Source of the DNA: Welwitschia mirabilis
Taxonomy: Eukaryota > Gnetophyta > Gnetopsida > Welwitschiales
NCBI GenBank assembly: GCA_051453625.1
Contig: JBOZIK010000001.1
Coordinates: forward strand, 49,350,852-49,387,491
Length of the DNA: 36,640 nucleotides
Direction: 5' to 3'
Part shown: piece by piece, positions 10,120-20,722 of the stretch
How positions within the stretch are numbered: the stretch's first letter is position 1
How the letters are laid out: each line of letters begins with the position of its first letter
Translations under genes and position numbers: made by a program
The notes under the pieces: generated by a model
The model's input: only the letters and a program-made list of their open reading frames with translations
What the model was told of the DNA's origin: nothing
Database searches by the model: none

Positions 10120-11240
10120 ATATTCAAGATTACATCAAAGGTTTTTCATATATTTTCAACCTTTGCCTATTAACTTCTGAATCTCCTTAGTACCTAAGTC
10201 AGAAATCTCAAAAGAGCCATTAGAATGTACTTTTTCTATAAGATAATGACCTAATCATTTATAGGTTACCTTTTTATGCAAAAGATATACTCTAGTTTTA
10301 TATAAAAGGATAAGTTAACCAGGTTCAAACTTTTTATGAGGTAATTTTATATCATGTTTGAACTTAGCTTGGGATTTGTGAATGAGTTGATGATGTATAG
10401 CACAACTATGTTTTTCATCTAGGTGATCAAGGTGGGCTAATCTATGTTTAAGATTCTTAAAAAGTTGTATTAGATTAAGTTGATGAAAAGAATGATAAGA
10501 GCTATAACACACATTAATAGGTAAGATACAAACTTTTTTATATATAAATTCATAAGGTAAAAAACCAAGATAATTATACTAAGTACTATGATAAGCCCAA
10601 AAAACATCATTAATATTAGAAGCTCAAGACTTCTTATTAATAGAAATAAGGTTTTATAGCATTTTCTTTATTTCTATATTTGTATTTTTAGCTTGACCAT
10701 TGGTTTATAAATGATAAGCAAAAGCTACTCTATGTTCAATTCCAATAGATAAAAGAAGTTTCCTAAAAATTTAATTAATAAAATGAGCTTCTTAATCATA
10801 ATGATAATCTTAGAAAAACCAAAATGTTAAAAAATATGATATCTAAGAAAAGTACAAATAGTTTGGGCATCATTCATAGAAGTAAGAATAGCTTCAACCT
10901 ATTTAGTAACATAATCAACAACCACTAAGATATAGATCTTATTATTAAAAGGTGGTTTAATATGGTCTATAAAATTAATTTCTAATCAAAATCTTCACAT
11001 TCAAGAATAAGTTTAAAGAGAATCTCCTAAGGATGAATAATACTACCATAACGTTAACAAGCATTACACTTTTTAGCAAAATCAAAAGAGTCCTAAAAAA
11101 GACTAGGCTAGTAAAAATCAAAGTGAAGGATTTTCATAGTTATTTTTTTCCACTAAAATGACCTCCATAAATACCAGCATGACAAGTATGGAGGATTTCT
11201 AATTTTTATCATTTGGGCATACATTTACTCATAATTTGGT
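10120..11240 (-). pseudogene. pol (INT): El1 integrase
   Basis: Integrase inserts the cDNA copy into host DNA. On the minus strand a histidine-rich start (HTCHAGIYGGHFSGKK, about 11130-11190) fits the HHCC zinc-binding part. The core shows ILVVVDYVTK and VEAIL..NDAQTICTFL: first catalytic Asp kept, while the second (family ISD) reads as IIIMIKK and is lost. The C-terminal part is well preserved at 10315-10512: HSFHQLNLIQL, RLAHLDHLDEKHS and HKKFEPG, followed by LILLYKTRVYLL, the family's FxPGxxVLLxxSRLxLF pattern. It ends near 10130 with the worn remnant of the VNGQRLK motif. Stops and frameshifts abolish function. Confidence 0.85.
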
Positions 11241-11409
11241 TTTTGTACCTATGGTAAAGATGTGGCTCTATCCATTTATAATCACCTATTTTATGGAAAA
11301 AGGATTTTCTTTGATTATGAGTCCAATGTTGTGGTGTTTTCATAGTAATAAGATATTAATAATATTATCATACTAAGAAGAAGTATGAGTAGAAGATATA
11401 GTAAAATGT

Positions 11410-11840
11410 TATTCATCTGAAAAAAAATCATTAAACATTATTATCAAAAGAAGAAAACAAACATGATAAGTAATCGGCTATACTATTATGCTTTCCTGGT
11501 TTATTAACAATGGTTAAATTAAATTCTTGCATGAGGAGGGTCCATCTAGTGATTCTAGAACAAGTATGTATCTTCATCATAAGGTATCTAATTACTGCGT
11601 GATTAATATAAACATTCATAACAAAGTTTAAAAGATAGTGTCTAAGCATATCAAGGCAAAAGATTATTATTAATATTACTTTTTAAGTAATAATGTAATT
11701 AATTTAAGCTTTAGATAAAGTTTTACTATGATAAGGTATAACCTTAAAAGTCATTTTCATTTTTTTCTCTAAGCACCCCACCCATAGCAATATCACTAGC
11801 ATTACATATTAACTCAACATATGTTTTTTAATTGGGTCTT
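11410..11840 (-). pseudogene. pol (RH): El1 RNase H
   Basis: RNase H removes the RNA template during reverse transcription. Minus-strand pieces: CNASDIAMGGVL (family CDASDxAxGAVL; the catalytic Asp of DASD reads Asn, near 11775-11815), then YLLNFVMNVYINHAVIRYLM, TRWTLLMQEFNLTIVNKPGK and IADYLSCL (family VADHLSRL) at 11431-11649. The last part is open for 72 codons. A stop cluster at 11650-11760 separates the two halves. Confidence 0.85.
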
Positions 11841-11850
11841 NNNNNNNNNN
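11841..11850. other. Small assembly gap (10 N)
   Basis: Ten N inside the El1 RT-RNase H region. Confidence 0.99.
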
Positions 11851-12720
11851 GTGCAGAAGAGATTTTATCTTTAAGTGTTTTAAAAGCAAGCTGACAAGAT
11901 TTATCCCAATTAAGTTTAGCTTCTATTTTAAGTAACAAGTAGAGGGATTTACAAATTTTAGCATAATCCTAAATAAAATAATGATAAAAACCACAATGAT
12001 GAAAGAAAGGTTAAACTTATTTTACATTTGTTAGAGGAGCTAGGTTTTTAATAATACTCTCTTTTTTAGGATCAATCCTAATTTCTTTATTAGAAATGTG
12101 GTAATCTAATACAATCCCATTATCAACTAAAAAGAAACTCTTTTCCTAACTTAAATGTAGGTTACTGTCAATGCATTTATTAATGACTTTCTTTAAACTT
12201 TCTAAAATTTGTTCAAAGTTTTCATCATAGATTAAGAAATCATCCATAAAAGTTTCAACTGAATGCTCTAATATATTAGAAAAGATACATATCATTTTAC
12301 ATTGAAAATTATTATGAGTATACACAGTCCAAAAGGCATACATCTAAAGGTAAAAGTTCTAAAAGATAAAGTAAAAGTAGTTTTAGCTTGATCCTCACTA
12401 GCGATACAAACCTGATTGTAACCACTATACCGATCAAAAAAGAAATAAAAATCATTTCCTTGGATTTTGTCAAGTATTTAGTTAAGGAAAGGTAAAGGAA
12501 AATGGTCTTTCTTTATTACTTTATTTAGTCTTCTAAAATTAATACACATTCTCCACTTCCCACCTTTCTTAGGCACCACTATCAAAAGATTAAACCACTC
12601 ACGATTAGCCATGGTATAAATAATTCCATCATCCATTATTTTAATGATTTGAACTTTTATAACTTATTTAAGGGCTATGTTTAGCCTACATTAAGATTTC
12701 CTAATAAGTTTTTCATTATC
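11851..12720 (-). pseudogene. pol (RT): El1 reverse transcriptase
   Basis: Best-preserved protein of the window. In order on the minus strand: VVPKKGGKWRMCINFRRLNK (palm, about 12520-12590), KKDHFPLPFLN, FFFDRYSGYNQ, EDQAKTTFT and MPFGLC, then after a frameshift NNFQ..IFSNILEHSVETFMDDFLIY with the catalytic FMDD at 12236-12250, followed by LESLKKVINKC and GIVLDYHIS. FMDDF and the PF.D/YSGYNQ motifs are typical of Athila-like Ty3/gypsy RT. Between VVPKKGG and WRMCI the roughly 20-residue stretch I recall from angiosperm Athila RTs (around NELIPTR) is absent. Stops remain, for example within LPFLN*ILDK. Confidence 0.9.
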
Positions 12721-13199
12721 CTAATGTATATTTTATGTTGAATAATGGAAGTAGATGTGGCTATAAAATCATTATGAGACCAAGTGAATGCATTAATCTT
12801 AGATCTTAAAAGTGAGATTAAAATCGATTATTTTTAAGGAAAAATATTCTTGTTTATTATTAAAGATTTGTTTTGATTATCACATAGAAAGATGTGTTTT
12901 AATTCACTAGGTAAAATTTTCAAATTTTTATTTTTTATTAATTTTTCTTAAAATTGACTATTATCTTATACAAAATAAAAAGTCCCTGTTTTATTTAGAT
13001 TTTGGACTTTTGCACAGTTTATAGTTTAGTTTTTCTACTCTCTTAATTAAAATAGTTAATACCTAAATGCTCATAATTAAGTTAATTATCATTGAAAGAT
13101 TTTAAGTTTTCAACTTCAAGTGGATTGTCAAACAAGGTAGTCTTGTAAAGCATTAACCATTTTTCTTAAATAAATGATGCTGTAAAAATAGACTTGGCT
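12721..13199 (-). other. El1 protease-RT linker, degenerate
   Basis: Between the recognisable protease and RT. Presumably pol linker sequence; stop-rich and without motifs I can name. Confidence 0.4.
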
Positions 13200-13640
13200 T
13201 AATTTCTCCTTCAATATTTAACTCATCATCTAAATCATTTTCAACAACATCAAATACTCTAATGGTAAACTTTTCATTTCCTAACTAACATTCTATCATT
13301 TCAGTTCTAGTATTGATAATACAATAGGCTTTTGCATAAAAACCTCTGTCTAGAAGTTGTGAATAACCTATGTTATGCTTAACTTCAATTACAACCACAT
13401 CTATTAGATAGAATGCTTCTTAAATTTAAATCACCAAATCTTTAATTACTCCTAAATATTTATTTACTAATGTATCTACTAATTCTAAGATAATCCTTAT
13501 AGGCTCAATTTTATGTTCCAAACCAAGTTGTTGACAAATTTGTAAGTGCATAATATTAACACTCGCTCTTATATCAATTAAGGCTTTCTTCATTTTTTTG
13601 TTCCCTTCTAATATGATAATAACTATTGCTATCTCTAGAT
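13200..13640 (-). pseudogene. pol (PR): El1 aspartic protease
   Basis: The retropepsin cuts the polyprotein. On the minus strand KALIDIRASVNIM (catalytic Asp codon at 13573-13575) matches the family ALxDLGASVNLMP; the Gly of the D-x-G triad is changed to Arg, which should inactivate it. After it come QLGLEHKIEPIRIILELVD and KYLGVIKDLVI, as in Athila-type proteases (LGLxxLxPTxxxLxLADxSxxxPxGxxEDVLV). It lies between gag and RT as expected. Confidence 0.85.
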
Positions 13641-13934
13641 CCTTAAACTTTGTACGTTTTTGTAAAAATAAGTTGTTTATAGGTTGGAATAGGAAGACTT
13701 TACTAGGTATAGTTTGTTCTTGCTTACTCCTAATTAAATATTTTCACAATTTAACATATTTATTATTCTCTTGTAAAAGTTTCCAAAATGGTAAATTTAT
13801 GATTACATTTTTCATTAAAGCTTTAAGATGTTTATCAAAGGTAGGATTGGTATTTAATCTATTAAGCTGAGGGGTATTAGATTTCTTACCTTTATCTTGA
13901 GAAGAATTTTTATTATTATGATTTAAAAGAATAG

Positions 13935-14801
13935 GGAAAGTATGATTTTCTAAGATTTCAATATCTTTTTCTTCTTCATCATTCTTATTACTTGGGAAGT
14001 TGAAGCCTCTTGGATATAAGGTATTATGTCATTTTCACTTCTTATCACAACCTCACAATCTTTTCTTCATTCATTAAGATTTGGTAAAGGTTGTATTGCA
14101 AGTAATAGTTATGGTCCTTTATTAGCAAGCACAATTTTTTAAAGGACATCAACAAGATTTTCAACTTTTGAATTTGTTTTCTCTTAAGATTTTCTTAATT
14201 TATCAATGAAGTTTCCAAGTGGATCATTTTAGTTTTATGGGTTTGATATGCTTACTTGATAATTTGAGTTTCTTGGTTGGAAGTTTAAGTTATTTGTTTG
14301 AAAGTTAGCATTCTCAAATCTATTTCTAAATGGTTGGAAATTGGGATGATTTGCTTGAAAGTTCTTAAATTTNNNNNNNNNNNNNNNNNNNNNNNNNNNN
14401 NNNNNNNNNNNNNNNNNNNNNNNNNNNNNNNNNNNNNNNNNNNNNNNNNNNNNNNNNNNNNNNNNNNNNNNNAGTTAGCATTCTCAAATATATTTCTAAA
14501 TGGTTGAAAATTTAGATGACTTTCTTGAAATTTCTTAAATTTGTTTTCAAAAGATTAAAAATTTGATTATTTATTCATCCTAGATTAAAATTAATTTTGA
14601 TTTTGATTTTATATTACAAATTTTAAAGACTTTTGATTAAATGCATATACTTATTCATATTTATTTTTTTTTTTGTAAGTAGGCAATAAAGGATAATCTT
14701 TTGTTATGCTATAGTTTTCTTCACATAAACCAAAAGTTGGAACCACAAACACACTCTTTTTAGTTATCACCTTTGCATCTACAATCATTTGAGTGTATTT
14801 T
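13935..14801 (-). pseudogene. gag: El1 gag C-terminal part, duplicated copy A
   Basis: Second copy of the gag zinc-knuckle region, nearer the protease. Plus-strand landmarks GGGAAAGTATGATTTTCTAA, CTTCTTCATC, AAGCACAATTTTTTAA and CAAAAGTTGGAACCACA recur at 14942-15630. The knuckle (minus strand 14693-14734) is ruined: of the C-C-H-C ligands only the second Cys remains (F-x2-C-x4-S-x4-Y). A 100-N gap (14373-14472) interrupts it and the right edge meets another (14802-14901). Confidence 0.7.
14373..14472. other. Assembly gap (100 N) with overlapping flanks
   Basis: The last 70 nt on the left (14303-14372) align end to end with the first 70 nt on the right (14473-14542), with about ten differences. 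Confidence 0.97.
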
Positions 14802-14901
14802 NNNNNNNNNNNNNNNNNNNNNNNNNNNNNNNNNNNNNNNNNNNNNNNNNNNNNNNNNNNNNNNNNNNNNNNNNNNNNNNNNNNNNNNNNNNNNNNNNNN
14901 N
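14802..14901. other. Assembly gap (100 N)
   Basis: Lies between the two copies of the duplicated gag region; flanks do not match each other. Confidence 0.97.
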
Positions 14902-14941
14902 ATAATAATTTTATTTGCTAAGCTTAGATCATCAAGTAGAA

Positions 14942-16465
14942 GGAAAAGTATGATTTTCTAAAATTTTAATATCCTCTTCTTCTTCATCTTCTTTTCTTAT
15001 CATTTTTAGAATTTTAAGCCTCATGGATAGGAGGTGTTATTTTATTTTTACTTTTGTCATAATTTTATAATTTTTCCTATCTCATTAGAGTTTAGTAAAG
15101 ATTATGTTGTATTTGATCCTTTTGGTCTTTGATTTACAAGCACAGCTTATTGAAGAAAATTATTAATATTTTTAATATTTGAGTTTTTTTAGATTTTCTT
15201 AATTCATCAATGAAATTTCTAAGTGGATCATTTATATTCTTAGAATTTGATATGCTTACTTAATAATTTATGCTACTTAGTTGGAATTTTCATTATTTTT
15301 TGAAAGTTTGCATTCTCAAATCTATTTCTAAATGGTTGGAAATTTAAATTAATTTTATTAAAGTTCTTGAATTTGTTCTTAAAAGATTGAAAGTTAGGTT
15401 ATCTACTCATCCTAGGCTAAAATAGTTTTTGATTTTAATTTTAATTTCTAAAGTTTGAAGACTTCTTTTTAATGCACACACTTCTTAATAATTTTTTTTA
15501 CCTTTTGTAAGTTGGCAATAATGGACATTTTTTAGTTATATGATAGTCAACTTTACACAAATCACAAGTTGGAACCACACTCTTTTCAATTGCTACTTTT
15601 TCATTAAAATTATTTAAGTGTATTTTTCTAATGTTGTTATAAAATTATTAATGACATTTCTTAGTTTGTTTTTGGTTTTTACTTTCTCCTTTTCTTGTTT
15701 CACTTCTTTAAGATCTTTTATGATTTGGAATAAACTACAATTTTCTTTAGGTATTAGTTTAGGCCATGTTTGATTTCTTCTAATAGTTCTTCCAATAATC
15801 TCTATGCATTTTCTAATGTAAGATTCATTAAATTTTCTTCACACAAAAAATATACAAGTTGTTTGGTTTGGCTATTAAGTCCACTATAGAAATAATCTAC
15901 TAATTCTTCTTGATTAAAAACATCTATAGGGTTAGAATACATGGTAATGAAAAATCACTCATCGGTGGAGGCATAATCTTTATTAGATTGTTGTTAGAAA
16001 TTTGTTACTTCTTTCTTTCTTTTTATTAGGTTGTTTCACTCATAAATCTCTTTATAAATGCATCTTGAACTAGGTTCTATATTTTTAAACTTTTATGTGA
16101 AATAGTTCTTAACCATAGTTTAGCTTTTTCCTTTAAAGTAGTGAGAAAAATAACCATGTAAGTGTGATCACTAAGTCATCTTTTGTCATTTTTAAAAGTA
16201 AGTACTAATTATTTAATGTCAGTTATATTTTGGGGTGGGCATTCATTGTTCTCTCCATTAAAAATAAGATAAGCATTTAAATTTTTAACTTTACATTGTT
16301 ACCAAGAGGTAAGTTAAAAGGATTTTAGATTTCACATTTATTATTTAGTATACACTCTTTAAGGATGACATTAGTGTTCAGATTTATGAGGGTAGTAAAG
16401 GTTTTGATAATGATAAGAGGATTAGATGAAGCAACCTATTTCTAGTTTTGTGAAATATTTGACAT
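14942..16465 (-). pseudogene. gag: El1 gag with CCHC zinc knuckle (copy B)
   Basis: Gag forms the particle and binds RNA. The likely start is the ATG at 16463-16465 (minus), MSNISQN. Capsid-like pieces follow: FNLPLGNN, LTWLFFSLL, ELVDYFYSGLNSQTKQLV and NLMNLTLENA, close to the family pattern QxFYNGLNPSTRTxVD..GGALMNKTPEEAYELLE. The knuckle at 15525-15566 is a perfect CX2CX4HX4C: CDLCKVDYHITKKC. Between knuckle and copy A the frame breaks repeatedly. Stops from the first codons on show the gene is dead. Confidence 0.8.
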
Positions 16466-17147
16466 TATAATGAAATGAATTTATTCTAACTTTTTTTAAA
16501 AAAATTTTCTTTTTAAAAATCAAATTTAGAAATAATAAATGCATAAAAATTTTTATGTTTAACTCTTAAAATATGTTGCATACTTAGCTTGTGTGTACTT
16601 AGGATAAGTTTGTAGTCGACCAAACCTTCTTAGATGTTTTCTTTAATAAAGAGCTACTCTCTTTGATATTTTACCTTTTTACAAAAATTTACCATATCCT
16701 AGCATGCTTAGTTCTATTTATATAAGCATTATCTTAGTGGTTATCTAGATGATATATCTAGATGATTAGAAGACACAAATATCCCAAAAATTAAAAAAAA
16801 AAACATACGAAAATAGAATCATGAAATAACACAAAAACAAAAATAGACGATCATCCATTAAGTTGTCTAGATGATAAAGGGGACAATAAGAAAATCCTAA
16901 TTCTTAAGAAAAATGAAAAACCTAAGTTACATAGACCATTAGTGCCATCCATCATTTTGATAACTAGATGAATGACAATGCATTTTTTTCAGAATGCAAA
17001 ATAAAAAGTTCAGAAAGAAAAATATATGCTTCTATTATAAGAATACAATACTACTGTATACAAATATCTGAACTAAAATCTAAGAACTTACTTGAGTAAT
17101 GATAATCCTTGAACTCCAAGTAGCCTTCACCAACACTAGTGCTCAAA
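16466..17147 (-). promoter_or_regulatory. El1 leader between 5' LTR and gag
   Basis: Noncoding. From the LTR toward gag it holds a palindromic cluster (16737-16975) and then, on the minus strand, CTTATATAAATAG (about 16718-16730), a TATA-like element. The order palindromes-then-TATA repeats the LTR U3 layout. I cannot recognise a tRNA-type primer binding site next to 17147: the minus strand there reads TTTGAGCACTAGTGTTGG. Confidence 0.5.
16737..16975. repeat. Palindromic CATC-core cluster in El1 leader
   Basis: TTATCTAGATGATATATC and CTAGATGATTAG, then GATCATCCATTAAGTTGTC followed by TAGATGATAAAGGGGAC, then GCCATCCATC..AACTAGATGAATGAC. Degenerate units of the same family as in the LTRs. Confidence 0.7.
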
Positions 17148-18397
17148 TATTGTAATGCATGTTTGTGCAAATGTTAAGTACTAAAATAAATCCTATAAAT
17201 CACAAATATATATAGATTTTGCATAGCATAATACATAATATAGATGGGAGTGACCCAAATGTCGTAATCTCATTTAAGGCATAGGTAAGAAAAAAGAGAA
17301 TTAATTTCAAAAATACTATGTAACCTTAAAGTCTAATAAAATAACAATGCAAATGAATATGCTATGCAAACGAAATACAAGTCTTATTCTAAATGAAACT
17401 TCTATCTAATTACCAAATCAACCTGTCATGAATATCTATGCTATATAACTTAGATCACTCAAGGAAAGTTGTTACTAGACTAAGACTAATATAAGTATCA
17501 AGTACATCAAATCTAATATGAAAATAATGCAAACTTAATCTAGAAAATGAGATGAAATACACCTAAACTAATAATGTCAACCTTAACAAAGGTTTCCTTC
17601 ATGATCTATACCACTAAAGAATCTATCATGGAATCAGAAGCAACATAAACCATAATGGAGATGTACATAATAAAAATATTTAAAAATAAAAATAGATTTT
17701 GATTAAAAGCAAACTAACATTCTTGTTACAAAGCAGCAGCACCTCAATGAAGAATACATAGCCCAACATTAAGGAAGATGTCTATCTACAATAATAATGT
17801 ATGGATCTCTTACCTTTTGATCTCCTGTCATGAGAATTTATGGTGCTAAAAAAGATGAAAATGAAGTCAAGGATAAAGGAGATATTTATTATAAAATTTA
17901 CTCCAAAATCAAAAAATACAAATAGATGCATTAATAACTCTAACAACCATGCAAGAAGATGTAAGTCATATGGACAGAGTTTGGTGAAGTTTAGTGAAGT
18001 ATTTATTTTAAGTATTGTCATGTTGGTTATTCAGATGCCACAAGAGATGATGCCACATTATATGAGTTTCACATCAGCTGCTAGATTGATCTAGCAAGTA
18101 TCCTTCTTAGCTTAAGCGATTCTATCATCTATATGGTTTTCTGGACAATTAGGTAAATGATGGGCCTTTATAAGGTGTTTCTTGTGTTGCATTAGCCTCT
18201 TTGATTATAGGATTGTTGCTTCAAATAGAAAGTCTTATAAGTTGCTTTAAATGCTATCAAATATAATAAAGATTACATATTTTTATAACATTTTCCTTAG
18301 CTCTTTATTATCATCAAAACTTAGCATAAACATGTCAAATGTCTTACAAAACTACTAAAAATACCCTATCAATTACATACAATTTGGCAGTGCAACA
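17148..18397 (-). repeat. 5' LTR of El1
   Basis: Inner end TATTGTAATGCAT differs from TGTTGCAGTGCAT of the other LTR by three transitions; outer end is TGCAACA at 18391-18397. On the minus strand CCTTATAAAGG (18165-18175) is a plausible TATA box. CCCAACATTAAGGAAG at about 17762 is the worn form of the CTTGGTATTGGG box. Confidence 0.9.
18165..18175 (-). promoter_or_regulatory. TATA box of El1 5' LTR
   Basis: CCTTATAAAGG in the middle of the LTR, better preserved than its 3' LTR counterpart TTTATAA at 5949-5955. Confidence 0.45.
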
Positions 18398-18402
18398 CTT
18401 CA
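18398..18402. repeat. Target-site duplication of El1, right copy
   Basis: CTTCA, identical to 4896-4900. Confidence 0.9.
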
Positions 18403-18425
18403 AAAAATAATCTTCCAAAATAATA

Positions 18426-18563
18426 NNNNNNNNNNNNNNNNNNNNNNNNNNNNNNNNNNNNNNNNNNNNNNNNNNNNNNNNNNNNNNNNNNNNNNNNNNN
18501 NNNNNNNNNNNNNNNNNNNNNNNNNNNNNNNNNNNNNNNNNNNNNNNNNNNNNNNNNNNNNNN
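18426..18563. other. Assembly gap (138 N)
   Basis: Inside the H integrase. Confidence 0.99.
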
Positions 18564-18954
18564 ATCATTCATCAACTTAATGTCATGGAATTTAAGAATA
18601 AACTTCAACATAAACTAGTCCAACTTCAACACCTTAATGAGAAATGTAATTATGCTATTCATAAATAACTCGTCCAGAAAGCTTAATCTAAACTTTACTA
18701 TGATAAAAAGCTTATTTATAAATATTTTTAACCTATTTAGTTGGTACTATCTTTTAATACCTAAGTGCATCTACTTCTAAATGGATAGATACTTATTTAA
18801 TACATAATGTACATCTTCATGGCTTTGTTAAGATTTTTGACTTAAATACTCATGAAAAATTAAAAGTAAATGGATAACAGTTGAAGTCATATCAATCATT
18901 AAATGATTATCATTATAATGTGGATAGGATTAAATAAATTAACTTAGATGATCC

Positions 18955-18964
18955 NNNNNNNNNN
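18955..18964. other. Small assembly gap (10 N)
   Basis: Just after the H integrase remnant. Confidence 0.99.
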
Positions 18965-19318
18965 TTACCTAGAATGGACATCTTCCTTTCACTATTTTTT
19001 AAATAGTTTCTTATGTGGATTTCTTGATTGATTCAACCTACTATTTGATTATCTATTAACTTGGTTTTCTATTATAGTTCATCTAAGTTTTCATCAAAGC
19101 AATTCTTTACTTTTGGTATTTAGAATGATAAATATTGGATTTTAATCAATCTAAAACATTCTGATGTCTATGAACTTTCATGTTTATGATAATTTTACTT
19201 AAGTATTAATTATGTTAAACCAGATTCTAGGATGTTTTGTACTTAGTTAATTTATTATTTTAAAGATTAATTAATGTTTCAAAAAGATAAATTAAAGATA
19301 ATTACTAAATCAGAAAAA

Positions 19319-19323
<5 letters not shown>
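18965..19323 (+). other. H spacer after integrase, no gene seen
   Basis: T-rich noncoding sequence leading into the GA repeat; corresponds to the post-integrase spacer of the other elements. Confidence 0.45.
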
Positions 19324-19378
<55 letters not shown>

Positions 19379-19478
19379 NNNNNNNNNNNNNNNNNNNNNN
19401 NNNNNNNNNNNNNNNNNNNNNNNNNNNNNNNNNNNNNNNNNNNNNNNNNNNNNNNNNNNNNNNNNNNNNNNNNNNNNN

Positions 19479-19548
<70 letters not shown>
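19324..19548. repeat. (GA)n microsatellite with embedded gap
   Basis: Pure GA dinucleotide runs at 19324-19378 and 19479-19548, separated by 100 N. Total length unresolved. Ser-Leu repeat open frames across it are artefacts. Confidence 0.97.
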
Positions 19549-19551
<3 letters not shown>

Positions 19552-19596
19552 ATAACGTAAAATTCCAAAAATAAATTTCATGATGTTCTAATACAA

Positions 19597-20050
19597 GGAA
19601 CATTTGGTAGTATTATATGATAACTATGGAAACTCCACCAGAGAGTTAGTTGGCCATGATCTAGTTTTTAACTTATGGGTCTTTCCTCTTTTAGTAGTGA
19701 TTACACTTCCCTCATCATGATGAATGATTATTTCAATACCCTATTAACTTGATTTTCTATAACTTTAGAGCCATTTCTTTGAGAGCATGATAAAATATAT
19801 TGATCATTGAATAATATATTAGCAAAGTTTTGTTGTTTATTTAGTAGATGATTTGCTTGATTTTAGTTCTAATATTACATTAATACTTTACAAAAAAATT
19901 CATTTGATATTATTATAATCATTACCCCTATTAGATGAGGCTTATTATTATTTAGCACTTAATCATACATCTTTAATATTAGGTAGTTCCATGATGAATA
20001 CCATTGAGCCTTTCTATGTTAGTATTTAGGATAAAGTAGTTAATCTTATT
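19597..20050 (+). other. Conserved post-pol block, H copy
   Basis: Core at 19597-19722: CATTTGGTAGTAT, CTATGGAAACTCCACC, GAGTTAGTTGGCCATGAT and TTCCCTCATCATGAT. Similarity to El2 (reverse complement) continues: TTAACTTGATTTTCTATAAC, ATATTGATCATTGAAT and TAGTTCCATGATGAATACC. Confidence 0.75.
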
Positions 20051-20711
20051 CATATATCTTTATTTCTATTCATTATTTTTAGCATTTTCTTGTGTTTTTG
20101 AGAAATCTCAAAGCCATTTTCACATTTTACTTCCATCTTAACAAGACCTACACCATTTTAAGTTGTTATTATCTCTATTTATTTCATCTCATTAACCTTT
20201 ACTTGATCATATTATTGCCTTAATCATTGACCATCAGTTTCATTTTCATCTTACTTTCCAACTCATCAAGTGTGACCATTATTTTCTTCTTTCTTTTTCT
20301 TTTTTATTTTTAGGTCATGTTTCTCTACTTTCTTTTTATTTTTTATTGCCTTAATCATTGACCTTAGAACTTTTGACTTTTTCCTTCTGATCATCACATG
20401 TAGAATTTCTTAAAATTTAGGACAAATTTATCCACTTCATGGGGTGGAATCTTTAGAATCATCAAAAGATTGAATTTAATTAAAATGAATTTGTGTATTA
20501 AAAAAGGTTTTTATAGAATTAAATCATAGTTGTAAATTTAATGCATATCTTTATCATGATGATTAATTAGAATATCTTTTTTATATGATAAAATGAGATG
20601 CATTTTATATTTAACAATGCAAATATCTTTTAAATGTTATTTTTCATTTTCTTTCTAAGTTGTCTTCCTCTTTTTTTTTCCTTTGCTTTGTCATGGACTT
20701 GCAAGTGCTCA
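20051..20711 (+). other. H 3' untranslated region, no gene seen
   Basis: AT-rich, rich in stops, no motif. Contains a purine-containing GGGGTGG at about 20440 but no convincing LTR start behind it. Confidence 0.45.
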
Positions 20712-20722
20712 TTAGAGGACTA
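20712..20722 (+). promoter_or_regulatory. Probable polypurine tract of H
   Basis: TTAGAGGACTA directly before TGATAGGTAGCTAACTTG; lines up with El0 AGTAGGGGGCTA before TGTTACACCGTTAACTTA. Confidence 0.45.

Larger units (their letters stand above)
4901..18397 (-). mobile_element. El1: full-span Athila-like Ty3/gypsy retrotransposon
   Basis: Boundaries are well supported: TGTTGCA at 4901 and its exact inverse TGCAACA ending at 18397, flanked by CTTCA on both sides. Two direct LTRs (4901-6158 and 17148-18397) align along their whole length with many transitions; in a hand-aligned stretch of about 100 nt I counted roughly 15 differences, so it is old. Read on the minus strand the order is LTR, leader, gag, protease, RT, RNase H, integrase, conserved block, extra ORF, polypurine tract, LTR. 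This order and FMDDF in the RT fit the Athila/OTA side of Ty3/gypsy. All genes carry stops. It sits in the integrase of element H, in opposite orientation. Confidence 0.9.
18398..18954 (+). pseudogene. pol (INT): H integrase C-terminal part
   Basis: Continuation of the integrase interrupted at 4900. After the 138-N gap (18426-18563) the plus strand gives MEFKNKLQHKLVQLQHLNEK, NYAIHK and YYDKKLIYKYF, closely parallel to El1 (LKHRLAHLDHLDEKHS) and El2 (IQHRLVQLHHLDQKQNH). Then LVLSFNT..VHLLLNG and a worn LKVNG element. Frameshifts and stops throughout. Confidence 0.8.

Noticed and set aside
13598-13870. 90-codon plus-strand open frame
   Set aside because: Antisense shadow at the gag-protease boundary of El1.
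19279-19603. Ser-Leu repeat proteins
   Set aside because: Direct translation of the (GA)n microsatellite plus N.
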